Source of the DNA: Candidatus Methanoperedens sp.
Lineage (GTDB): Archaea; Halobacteriota; Methanosarcinia; Methanosarcinales; Methanoperedenaceae
Reading direction: 5' to 3'
Assembly (NCBI GenBank): GCA_026552975.1
Contig: JAPMTR010000075.1
Span: forward strand, 1-57,854
Length of the DNA: 57,854 bases
Shown here in pieces: positions 51,210 through 57,854 of the stretch. How positions within the stretch are numbered: the first letter of the stretch is position 1; every line of letters starts with the position of its first letter. The notes beneath the pieces were generated by a model that did not search any database, was not told where the DNA came from, and was given only the letters and a program-made list of their open reading frames with translations. Made by a program: the position numbers and the translations under genes.

Positions 51210-53337
51210 GATCCATCTGCAGACCCATGTTGCCCATCAACCCATCCAACCGTTCTTTCGTATACCCAAAAGGCAAAAGTATGCTCTCAGCCGCCCTGAG
51301 CAGGAACTCATTGTACTTAATCCTGTCATACCCTGTACCTTCATCAACAAGCTCGGCGATCTTTACACGCTTCATGTAACTTTTAGAGGAACTGTCAGTG
51401 ATAACGTACCTGATGCTCTGTCCGGGCTGGATCGTAATTCCAATGTTCTGGAACTGTTTCATCGCAGCAGTATTATTGTTTGACTGCCTGTAATCCTTGA
51501 GGCTGTGGGATATGCGGGCGGTAAATATCATATCTTCTATTTTGCATTCACCTTCAAAAACCTTCCTGGAATATTCCCGAAGTACCTTTAATGAATCTGG
51601 TATTGCATGGTAAAATCCCTTTGCATCATCAGCTTTTGCAAGGCATGAAAGCATCTCCTCCTGCATTCTATTTATCAACGCAGGTGTGTCGCTTCGCCTC
51701 ATCTCGATGCCGCGAACTTTCAATTTACCATTATTCATCATACCGTAATACCTATTTAGCGCACCTATGCCATTTGACCTGTTGGGCAAAAAAACGATCC
51801 ATTTGAATATTCCTTTATGCTCAAGAGTGATCCCGATGCGTTCACTGGCTCGCCTGCAAAGCTCCTGCGGGTCATTTCCCTTCACCCACAGGCTGTCTAC
51901 TATCCCATGAAGGATCTCAAACCCACTTTCCTGCGCAAGGTCAATAGTTTGCAGAAGTATCTCTCGTCCGTATGCAGTTATAGATTCATGGCACTCGATC
52001 CGGCCAAATCGCGCCTTGTTATAACCCATATACCCGAAGCTTGTGACAAGCAGCCATTTGAGCAGGTTCTGCTTTTTCTCATATTCTTCTGCCTTCTCCG
52101 GCTGGTCTAATATTCGTTTTTTGTATGCCATGCGTCTATCGATCAGGGGTTTTATCACCCTGGGTATGAGCCCGACCCGTTTTTCACAGATGTTGTATCC
52201 TGTAAATGGCACCCGTTTTTTCGAATCCGTGCAGCATGGGCACAGTACTGTCTCCGGAGATATATTGTGATTTACCATGATATTCGGGAAAAGGGAGGCA
52301 AAATCAAGTTCGGAAGCATTCTCGTGCAATCCAACACGCGGTTCTATCACAAGTGCGCCCCTGTCTGCTACCATGAGTTCAAGCGCAGTCTTCCAGTTCT
52401 CTGCAATATTGCGCTTCCATGGGACAAGCACACCATCAAGCAACGCCTGGTTTACCTGCATCGCATTTACAGCGCCTCCGGGGCTTAAACGCGACAGTTC
52501 CTGCATTGGTATTCCGGTAATGCGTGAGAGGTCGATGAGTCCCAAAAGTCCTCCCTCCCTGAACATGAACGATGCACGGTCAAGATGCAGCCGTCCTGAA
52601 AAGATATGTCCCTGCGGTTTGTAAAGTATCCTGCCATAGCTGAAATATGACCTGTCCTTTCCAGGTGCAATGTTTTCTGAACGGCCGGGGGCAAATGAAA
52701 TACCCAGATGCTCTGCCCTTTTGTAAAGGTATGGAATATCGAAGCTGTCACCGCCATCTGTTACGATGATGTCGGGGTCTTCTTTTAAGATAAGCTCCTG
52801 GAGTTTGCGGATCATGTCACCCTCATCTTCCTGCATTGTGGTTTCACCCAGCGTTATACTTCCGATCGGTTCATCCATTGTTATGATCCCGCGCTCTTTT
52901 TTCGATTTTATGCAAAGCTTCATGACCTTCAGTTCAGGTATTTCATAATCCAGTGAATACCTGTTATCAGATTCCATATTTGCCATAGGGAAAATGCCTT
53001 TTCCGAGCAGATACTGCCTCGCAGGGTCAAGATCAATATTATACAGCATGCAGCCGCGTTCTTCAAGCATTCCGGCTATTTCATATATTTTTTCTGTGCT
53101 CTTCAGTGTGATCTTGATCAGGGGAACACTTTCGCCTGAAATATGCGTTTTTTTATTTTCAAAGACAGCTGAGACAACTTCAGGAAGAGTTGATATAAGG
53201 GATCTCAGTTCGGGATCGCCCGTGCTATATATCTGCGGATAGTAGGTCTCACGTACCGGGATGCATCGGTCATTGTTTTTCATCCAGCATGTTATCTGTG
53301 AGTCCTCCCTGTTGTACTGCACGTCCAGAAGATACAT
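51187..53337 (-). CDS. polB2: B-family DNA polymerase, PolB2 type with altered active sites
   Basis: A 716-residue B-family polymerase. Motif A is ELDFASLFPNI (D345 kept). Motif B is LLKWLLVTSFGYMGYNKARFG (K427 kept; TSFG replaces NSxYG). Motif C is HGIVDS (D481 kept) where active enzymes have YxDTDS, so one of the two metal Asp is lost. The Exo I motif that should read DIE is replaced by CIK (LKVMKLCIKSK), while the Exo II remnant DSFDIPYL survives. Proofreading is surely lost and polymerisation probably impaired. GGAGG seven bases before the ATG fixes the start, although it overlaps the 101-residue gene by 68 bases. PolB2 proteins are linked to damage-induced translesion synthesis in Sulfolobales; a similar role is inferred here. 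Confidence 0.85.
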   Translation of the reverse strand: MYLLDVQYNREDSQITCWMKNNDRCIPVRETYYPQIYSTGDPELRSLISTLPEVVSAVFENKKTHISGESVPLIKITLKSTEKIYEIAGMLEERGCMLYNIDLDPARQYLLGKGIFPMANMESDNRYSLDYEIPELKVMKLCIKSKKERGIITMDEPIGSITLGETTMQEDEGDMIRKLQELILKEDPDIIVTDGGDSFDIPYLYKRAEHLGISFAPGRSENIAPGKDRSYFSYGRILYKPQGHIFSGRLHLDRASFMFREGGLLGLIDLSRITGIPMQELSRLSPGGAVNAMQVNQALLDGVLVPWKRNIAENWKTALELMVADRGALVIEPRVGLHENASELDFASLFPNIMVNHNISPETVLCPCCTDSKKRVPFTGYNICEKRVGLIPRVIKPLIDRRMAYKKRILDQPEKAEEYEKKQNLLKWLLVTSFGYMGYNKARFGRIECHESITAYGREILLQTIDLAQESGFEILHGIVDSLWVKGNDPQELCRRASERIGITLEHKGIFKWIVFLPNRSNGIGALNRYYGMMNNGKLKVRGIEMRRSDTPALINRMQEEMLSCLAKADDAKGFYHAIPDSLKVLREYSRKVFEGECKIEDMIFTARISHSLKDYRQSNNNTAAMKQFQNIGITIQPGQSIRYVITDSSSKSYMKRVKIAELVDEGTGYDRIKYNEFLLRAAESILLPFGYTKERLDGLMGNMGLQMDLGRWQYF

Positions 53338-53575
53338 TTTGAGCCTCCTTCATGCGATTAATCTCTTTTTGCTGCTCGATCAGGATCGACAGGAACATCG
53401 ATTCCAGGGGATCAAGCATCGGGGCGACGGTTGATGATGATGCGTGTTGCCTGGCCATGTTCATTATGCTGTCAAATGCATTCCTGTCCTCTCCACGCAG
53501 CGCCCTTCGATACGTGGCAAGTTCAAGAACGATACTTTCAAGCAGCACCCTGAAGCTTGGAACAGTTCTGCCCAT
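53270..53575 (-). CDS. Small helical protein between the RecA-like and polB2 genes
   Basis: A 101-residue, mostly helical protein. MGRTVPSFRVLLESIVLELATYRRALRGEDRNAFD (start), then a helical ARQHASSSTVAPMLDP segment and SMFLSILIEQQKEINRM. The pattern GRTVPSxR...YRRALRxxDRxAFD...ARxHAS is highly characteristic and I believe it recurs in other microbes, but I know no assigned function. Its ATG follows the RecA-like stop directly (TAAATG), and its end overlaps polB2 by 68 bases, so all three should be made together. It may be an adaptor between the polymerase and the RecA-like protein. Confidence 0.75.
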   Translation of the reverse strand: MGRTVPSFRVLLESIVLELATYRRALRGEDRNAFDSIMNMARQHASSSTVAPMLDPLESMFLSILIEQQKEINRMKEAQNVSSGRAVQQGGLTDNMLDEKQ

Positions 53576-54211
53576 TTACCCACCTGCGAAGTAGTCATTG
53601 AACCTTGTCTGTCCGGGCGGGACATTAACATGCTCGAACAAATTATCGCCATCCCGTACTTTTACAATGTCCTTTTTCTCTTCGATCCTGATGACCCTGT
53701 CAGCGTTCCCTGCGACCAGCTGATCTGCCCACCACATGCCGCCAAAGCTTGTCACTACAGTAATAGTATTTAATGACCGTGTGACTTCTTTCAGGCTCTT
53801 AAGAATGGGGCTGAATAGCTTTTTTCCGTCCTGCATTGAGAAAAGATTGGACAGGTATAGGACTGCCAGAAGCTGTGGTTCCCACCTGATAACTGCTTCA
53901 CGCATTCCACTTATGATCGCATCCATCTGGTATTCGGTAAAGGCGCGGGCGACATGGATGCGTGAAAGAGTGCTTTTTGGTTCAAAACCCATGAATTTTA
54001 CGGCTCTTGAAATGGCATAGGGGTTGAAACTGTTCGCCCCGTCCACAAGTATGACATCACGTCCGGTGACAGCTGACCTGGCACACAGGTTAAACAGGGT
54101 ATCGGGAACAAGTGCTGAGGTACCCTCAATGACAGTGATGCATGACGGTTTGAAGCCCGATGGGTCAATACAGCCGTTTATCAAAGGGGTTATTTTCCTG
54201 GACGTGTGCAT
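53576..54211 (-). CDS. RecA/RadA-like protein without Walker A (pseudo-ATPase)
   Basis: A 211-residue RecA-fold protein lacking the N-terminal HhH domain of RadA. The strand-loop where Walker A should be reads VIEGTSALVPDTLFNLC, with no GKT. The next strand keeps the RadA-like DVILVDGANSFNPYAISRAV. A hydrophobic Walker B-like strand LLAVLYLSNLF lacks the acid. It should therefore not hydrolyse ATP. ImuA/SulA-like RecA relatives serve as scaffolds for damage polymerases in bacteria, and this protein could play the same part for PolB2. AAGGTGAAATT before the ATG is a good ribosome binding site. It is the first gene of the cassette, directly behind the repeat-bearing promoter. Confidence 0.75.
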   Translation of the reverse strand: MHTSRKITPLINGCIDPSGFKPSCITVIEGTSALVPDTLFNLCARSAVTGRDVILVDGANSFNPYAISRAVKFMGFEPKSTLSRIHVARAFTEYQMDAIISGMREAVIRWEPQLLAVLYLSNLFSMQDGKKLFSPILKSLKEVTRSLNTITVVTSFGGMWWADQLVAGNADRVIRIEEKKDIVKVRDGDNLFEHVNVPPGQTRFNDYFAGG

Positions 54212-54240
54212 AATTTCACCTTGTGAGAAAGAGAAGTCTG

Positions 54241-54253
54241 TTTTAAAAGTATA
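54241..54253 (-). promoter_or_regulatory. TATA-like core promoter of the polB2 cassette
   Basis: Read on the minus strand, TATACTTTTAAAA lies 30-45 bases before the RecA-like ATG, a sensible place for the TATA box of a short-leader transcript. The CCGTAACGG copies begin about 40 bases further upstream, where an activator or cooperative repressor could contact the core promoter. Confidence 0.45.
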
Positions 54254-54292
54254 ATAGGCGAAGCATAGGGTGGGGTGAAAGTGATATTTTCG

Positions 54293-54362
54293 CGTGACGG
54301 GAATATTTTAAAAAAATACCGTAACGGAGTTTTATACGATTATTACGGTAATTGCGTAACGT
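54293..54362. repeat. Second cluster of CCGTAACGG sites, upstream of the polB2 cassette
   Basis: CGTGACG at 54293-54299 and CCGTAACGG at 54319-54327 have core starts exactly 27 bases apart, as in the array at 49.9-50.1 kb. A half-decayed TTACGG lies at 54343-54348 and GCGTAACGT at 54354-54362. The cluster sits just upstream of the likely core promoter of the RecA-like gene. The same motif bracketing both ends of the cassette, and seen nowhere else in the gene-free DNA of the window, ties it to these genes. Confidence 0.75.
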
Positions 54363-54443
54363 AATTGATGCTGTTTATGCCACGTACAAATAATAAAAGC
54401 AACGTCAGATGGATTTTGATGCCATAGTTCTTCCAAATCCACT

Positions 54444-54755
54444 TCAGGATCCTCGTATCATTATTAGCAGCATTTTGAACTTCTGTACCGCTTTAACAGC
54501 ATGTGGCACATTTGCAGGCATTGTTATTAACTCTCCTTCCTTCAAATTGTGCTCTTTTCCTTCAATTATGATACTGCCTTTTCCTTCAATGATCTGAACA
54601 ACTGCATCAAATGGTGCAGAATGTTCGCTCAATCCCTGCCCGGAGTCAAATGCAAATAAGGTTATAGTGCCTGCAGGATTCTGTTTTAAGGTCTTACTGA
54701 CTACCGATCCAGCGCTGTATTTGATATAGTCTTTTAAATTGATGATTTCAGCCAT
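54444..54755 (-). CDS. Cupin-domain protein
   Basis: A 103-residue single cupin. LFAFDSGQGLSEHSAPFDAVVQIIEGKGSIIIEGKEHNL is cupin motif 1 (with His and Glu-like positions) and MPANVPHAVKAVQKFKMLLIMI is motif 2. Metal ligands are only partly conserved. Proteins of this type bind small molecules or metals; the substrate is unknown. Monocistronic. The start at MAEIINLKDYIKYS is the usual one for this group. Confidence 0.85.
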   Translation of the reverse strand: MAEIINLKDYIKYSAGSVVSKTLKQNPAGTITLFAFDSGQGLSEHSAPFDAVVQIIEGKGSIIIEGKEHNLKEGELITMPANVPHAVKAVQKFKMLLIMIRGS

Positions 54756-55020
54756 GATGATTCACATATTTAAGATGGTGATAATTGAGCAAATAAGCTT
54801 TGATGATTTGCAAATTTACTATTCAAATTTCAAATATTGAAGTGCTTGATCTTTTAAATTTTTGGTCTTTGTTCGAAATCTTTCCGGTTGACATGCCGTG
54901 TTGAAGTTGGAACAGATGTTATCTGAGAAGGGTAGTTGAAGGAGTTGGAGTTGTCAATGACTCTGTGGTTGGTTGTTTTCGCAATTATTTCATTAAAGAG
55001 GACAATATTCAGATCTAGCT
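54756..55020. other. Intergenic region without recognised features
   Basis: About 265 bases between the cupin and the DedA-like gene. No frame longer than a few dozen codons, no tRNA-like fold, and no copy of the CCGTWACGG motif was found. Confidence 0.4.
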
Positions 55021-55563
55021 CTAAAGGTATCGTTTCAACTGATAATAAGAAAATATTGCCAAAATAATTAACAGTATCATATATGGGAACTCAACGATCA
55101 GGTCATATAACGATACCCAGCTATCCTTAAAAACAAAGCCTATATACGCGTAAATTGAAACGTATAGAAGCTCACCTGATGCTGAATAGGCAAGAAATTT
55201 CCTGAAAGAGTATTGGCTGAATCCTGAGATGTAATTCAACGGGGCGCCTAATCCAAGTAATACAAAACGGCTCAGGAATATACCCCAAACTCCGTATTTA
55301 TTAAATAGATCTTTTCCGTTTTCATATTTTTTTTCGATTTTTTCATACTTATGCAATTTTTTAGTAAATATTTCCTCAAAATGTGATGCGGTAGCATATG
55401 CTGCAATGTCTCCTACAATAAGACCGAAAAATATCAGGGATACAATGAAAAAATAGTCTCCAATCGTACCGGACAAAGAGCCAGCAGCTATGATGACAAA
55501 TGTTGCTCCAAGCGGGATGCCAAACGGTGAGAGAAGAGCTATGACTATATAGAAAAGAGGCAG
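55021..55563 (-). CDS. DedA/VTT-family membrane protein with unclear start
   Basis: The C-terminal 151 residues (from a TTG at 55476) carry GDIAAYATASHFEEIF, KYGVWGIFLSRFVLLGLGAPLNYISGFSQYSFRKFL and three membrane helices, the SNARE-associated/VTT pattern with its conserved Gly and Arg. The same frame is open upstream to about 55596 and reads NLPLFYIVIALLSPFGIPLGATFVIIAAG, clearly the missing first helix and the PxG loop. No ATG, GTG or TTG occurs there; CTG at 55563 is the best candidate. So the start is non-standard, or an indel has separated it from the gene upstream. DedA proteins flip lipids or keep membrane potential. Confidence 0.65.
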   Translation of the reverse strand: MPLFYIVIALLSPFGIPLGATFVIIAAGSLSGTIGDYFFIVSLIFFGLIVGDIAAYATASHFEEIFTKKLHKYEKIEKKYENGKDLFNKYGVWGIFLSRFVLLGLGAPLNYISGFSQYSFRKFLAYSASGELLYVSIYAYIGFVFKDSWVSLYDLIVEFPYMILLIILAIFSYYQLKRYL

Positions 55564-55583
55564 ATTCGATGATATATCATACT

Positions 55584-55925
55584 TTATATTCCTGATTTAC
55601 CATCTAAACGGTTCAATCTAGCAATGACCTGGGTGCAGTTAAGGTTGTTTTCCTGGCAAAGTTTACTGATATGTTTCCTGTCATTTGTAAATGAGCTATT
55701 AATCCCAAGTTCATTATAGACGAGCTCTTTTGGTATCCCGCTTCTATTCACAATGAGATTGACGGTCATCCAATCCTCTATAGTCTTGTTTGCGCTACTC
55801 AGGTAATCCCTGTTCTGTTTCCACGTATCATATTTATGGATAGTCCTGACAGCGAATATGATGGTTAAAAGTAATATTATAATAAGAAATAAAGACCAGA
55901 ATATGACCTTTCTCTTGTCTTTCAT
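55584..55925 (-). CDS. Single-pass membrane protein with helical extracytoplasmic domain
   Basis: A 113-residue protein: basic start MKDKRKVIFW, one membrane helix (residues 9-28), then a charged helical domain with the small repeat-like motif TIEDWMTVNLIVNRSGIPKELVYNELGI and KHISKLCQENNLNCTQVIARLN, the kind of helical segment found beside membrane redox proteins. The end overlaps the open DedA frame. The two could be one protein split by a frameshift near 55590, or a coupled pair. Confidence 0.55.
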   Translation of the reverse strand: MKDKRKVIFWSLFLIIILLLTIIFAVRTIHKYDTWKQNRDYLSSANKTIEDWMTVNLIVNRSGIPKELVYNELGINSSFTNDRKHISKLCQENNLNCTQVIARLNRLDGKSGI

Positions 55926-56024
55926 TATTCAATGTTGGGCACCATAGTAGAAAAACATTCTTCATACCGATTCTTAGATTTTTGGTGAACGAATCTATTA
56001 ATAGTTTACAGATAATATATCATT

Positions 56025-56240
56025 ATGATACGTGGAAGTAAGCAAGAAGACGATGCGAAAGCTCGTAAAGATGGAACAGTACCACCATTTAGACCAGATC
56101 CTGATTCAGATAAGAAGGTTCAATGTAAACATTGCCATGAAACCTATAATGAAAAAGACATTAAGTGGGATCATGTAAGTGGCAACTGGGTCTGTAAACA
56201 CCATCCAAAATGTGACGGAGCCGGGTGGCTTCCGTTTTGA
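56025..56240 (+). CDS. Small Cys/His-rich (zinc finger-like) protein
   Basis: A 71-residue hydrophilic protein. The first 30 residues are charged and probably disordered. CKHCHETYNEKDIKWDHVSG and CKHHPKCDGAG give a CxxC ... C...C set suited to bind one zinc. The family is unrecognised. It overlaps nothing important and lies 14 bases before the cupin at 56255, so they probably share a message. Confidence 0.55.
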   Translation: MIRGSKQEDDAKARKDGTVPPFRPDPDSDKKVQCKHCHETYNEKDIKWDHVSGNWVCKHHPKCDGAGWLPF

Positions 56241-56254
56241 AGGAAGATCAAAAA

Positions 56255-56560
56255 ATGCCAGAAATACCTGATGCAATAGAAGCGGCACCAAATGTCTATA
56301 AACTGCTGATGGAAAATGACCGGGTACGGGTGCTTGATGTTCGGGTCAAACCTGGTGAGAAGACAAAATTGCATACCCACCCGGATCGCGTGGTGTATGT
56401 CCTAAGCGATCATAGATTAAAATTTACATCGATAGATGGAAAGACCAAAGAATTAGAGCTCAAGACCGGCCAGGTACTCTGGATAGAGGCAGGAGCACAC
56501 ACTACCGAGAATACAGGGAAGACTGAAGCTCATAATTTGGCTGTTGAAATGAAAAAGTGA
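56255..56560 (+). CDS. Small cupin-fold protein
   Basis: A 101-residue single-domain cupin. VRVLDVRVKPGEKTKLHTHPDRVVYVLSD is motif 1 with the two His and a downstream acidic residue, and LKTGQVLWIEAGAHTTENTGKTEAHNLAVEM is motif 2 with the third His. The ATG at 56255 has AAGGAAG six to seven bases upstream; the longer frame from 56225 overlaps the previous gene and is not favoured. Relatives are uncharacterised cytoplasmic proteins. The substrate is unknown. Confidence 0.85.
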   Translation: MPEIPDAIEAAPNVYKLLMENDRVRVLDVRVKPGEKTKLHTHPDRVVYVLSDHRLKFTSIDGKTKELELKTGQVLWIEAGAHTTENTGKTEAHNLAVEMKK

Positions 56561-56849
56561 AAATGTTAGATAAAAGATCTTTAAATAGGATCTCCTGCCA
56601 GAAACCGACGGAGGCATTTAACAGCAGCAATACAAAGATTATCCAGAAATCTTCCCAGTGTTGAATGATCGCTGAGAGCACCGCGGCGATCTCGATCATC
56701 CAGGGAATTGGCCCCCAGAAATAACTCAGGAACTTAAGGATCGGACTTGTTTTCTTTTCAGATATCTCATTATAGCCGTATTGGACGAGTCTTTTAGCAG
56801 CTTCCTGTGAAGAAATACCGCTTTCACCCGATGAGAGTCTCTGTTCGAG
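56502..56849 (-). pseudogene. N-terminal remnant of a P-type cation ATPase
   Basis: From an in-frame stop at 56850 the minus strand reads SSGESGISSQEAAKRLVQYG, then NEISEKKTSPILKFLSYFWG, PIPWMIEIAAVLSAIIQHWE and LLLLNASVGFWQE. This is the actuator-side N-terminus and first membrane hairpin of plasma-membrane H+-ATPase-like P-type pumps. Similarity stops after FWQE and the frame ends 27 residues later. The normal protein is about 800 residues, so only a tenth survives. There is no proper start codon before the conserved part. It is not functional. Confidence 0.8.
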
Positions 56850-57006
56850 TTAAATTCAAGGATGTTGTTTTTGCTTCTTCTGTACTTAATAGATCCTTGT
56901 TCATAATAACCTGAATTCTAAGTCGAATAAATCTGCTTCCCCAATGTATGATAAAAGATGTTTGATATTATTTGATCATATCCTCAACCAAAATATTTGC
57001 ATAAAA

Positions 57007-57771
57007 TTATTTAATTTTAAACATATAATCATTCAATACTTTTGATATATCAATTGTTTCTTCACAGAAATTTTGTATTTTTTCTGCATTCCTGGAAGAA
57101 TTAACAATTACAGTAACTTTGCACTTTAATTGTTCCTGCTGTTTAAAATTGTTAATTGTTAAAGCGACCAATAGATTATATCCATCATCGGGAGAACAGA
57201 TATAGACATTTTTAGCCTTTTTTAAACCTGCCTTTCGCAACACCTCTATGTTGTCTGCCTGTTCACGGTACACTATATATCCTTCACTTTTTAAAGCAGT
57301 CGCAAGTTCCATGTCCCTGACAATTATCACAATCGGGACATTCATCAATTTTAAGCTTTTAATAAATTCTGAACACAATGGAGTATATCCACAAACAATA
57401 GAATGGTCTCCAAATCCTGTAAATTCCATAGTTTCCATAACATTCACCACTTTACTCATCCTTTGCTGCAAAACCGGTCATATAAATGTTGTTATTGCTC
57501 CCAGGAACGATGTGATACCCAGCACCGCAACAGACACTGTGAATAATCGTGCCGTATATGTTACAGGCAAAATATCTCCGAACCCTATCGTAGTTAGCAC
57601 AACAAAACTGTAATAAACAGCATTATAAAGATCATGCACTGGTGGATTGAATTGATCTCCAAGGGCCATCGTCCCAGTTACTGCATAGATCACGGATATT
57701 GTTATTGAGGCCAGCGCCAGCTTTACTTCTCCAGGAAAATAGATCGTTCTTGAAGCCCGCCTTTCCCACCT
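57007..57771 (-). pseudogene. Kch-type potassium channel interrupted by an in-frame TGA
   Basis: One frame covers the whole span. The upstream half has TIYFPGEVKLALASITISVI, then the pore with the filter TTIGFGD and the inner helix ending SFLGAITTFI. A TGA (57478-57480) follows, then in the same frame PVLQQRMSKVVNVMETMEFTG and the RCK domain (HSIVCGYTPLCSEFIKSLK, YICSPDDGYNLLVALTI). A second in-frame TGA lies at 57772-57774, before any good start; the only start in the pore half is a GTG at 57693. The gene is either decaying or expressed as separate pore (57478-57693) and RCK (57007-57471, TTG start) parts. Confidence 0.75.
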
Positions 57772-57774
57772 TCA

Positions 57775-57854
57775 GTTACAATTAGTGCATAATGTTATAT
57801 CTGAATAGTATCACACGATACTGTTTTTCCTCTGATTATTCTGTATATTTCTTA
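57775..57854. other. Window end, no gene recognised
   Basis: The last 80 bases are AT-rich and hold no supported feature; they may include the promoter of the interrupted channel gene. Confidence 0.3.

Noticed and set aside
57478-57480. Selenocysteine codon in the potassium channel
   Set aside because: No SECIS-like structure or reason for Sec at this domain boundary is apparent, and a second in-frame TGA lies upstream; decay or error is simpler.

Overview
The window reads as a chromosomal segment of a methanogen-related euryarchaeon of the Methanosarcinales type, plausibly a Methanoperedens-like methane oxidiser. This is inferred from family content (archaeal MCM, archaeal LonB, ribosomal protein S6e, CobY and CobZ of the archaeal cobalamin route, DUF424, a tubulin-like GTPase, small multihaem cytochromes), from leaderless-looking promoters with TATA boxes about 25 bases upstream, and from AT-rich intergenic DNA. 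No 16S rRNA or mcr gene is present, so the assignment is not proven.

Layout. 1-5.9 kb: an RHH-type regulator, lysA and argG, a HicAB pair, an EEP-fold hydrolase, a TnpB remnant and a VapBC pair. 6-10 kb: an SNF2 helicase with a SWIM zinc-finger partner. 10-16 kb: small membrane proteins, a CrtI-like oxidoreductase, a PHP phosphoesterase and a compact assimilatory sulfate-reduction set (siroheme reductase, APS reductase, ATP sulfurylase). 16-21 kb: a Kup potassium transporter, a surface protein coupled to a tubulin-like GTPase, a ferredoxin and Sua5. 21-28 kb: a proteolysis block (frameshifted SPFH protein, TldD, LonB, site-2 protease with CBS domains, TraB). 28-36.6 kb: Thi4, an HTH regulator, tRNA-Ser(CGA), an orphan membrane protein, an ABC exporter, then aspartate kinase, Ham1, flavodoxin and a SagB-type oxidoreductase. 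36.7-41 kb: redox genes (CDGSH-CDGSH-thioredoxin fusion, NAD-dependent epimerase, two small cytochromes c, sorbosone dehydrogenase-like protein). 41-49.6 kb: tRNA-Ser(GCT) with an integrase scrap, S6e, a radical SAM protein, and a long minus-strand operon cobZ-cobS-cobY-mcm-DUF424-two coiled-coil genes. 49.6-54.4 kb: the most unusual part, described next. 54.4-57.9 kb: cupins, a DedA-like protein, a P-type ATPase remnant and an interrupted potassium channel.

The main discovery candidate is the four-gene, overlapping minus-strand cassette at 50235-54211. It holds a RecA/RadA-like protein without a Walker A motif, a 101-residue helical protein, a B-family DNA polymerase of PolB2 type with a ruined exonuclease motif and an altered motif C, and a membrane-anchored protein. 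By analogy it resembles the bacterial ImuA-ImuB-DnaE2 mutasome, built on a different polymerase family. Just upstream of its promoter, and again just beyond its 3' end, lie copies of a short inverted repeat, CCGTWACGG. At the 3' end nine good copies and one decayed copy sit on a near-perfect 27-bp register over 250 bp. This may be the operator of an unrecognised damage regulon, an iteron-type origin, or the boundary of a mobile cassette.

Secondary leads are a conserved block of about 77 bp shared by two distant promoter regions, an in-frame TGA splitting a potassium channel, a hairpin with an anti-Shine-Dalgarno-like loop, and the tubulin-like GTPase coupled to a surface protein.
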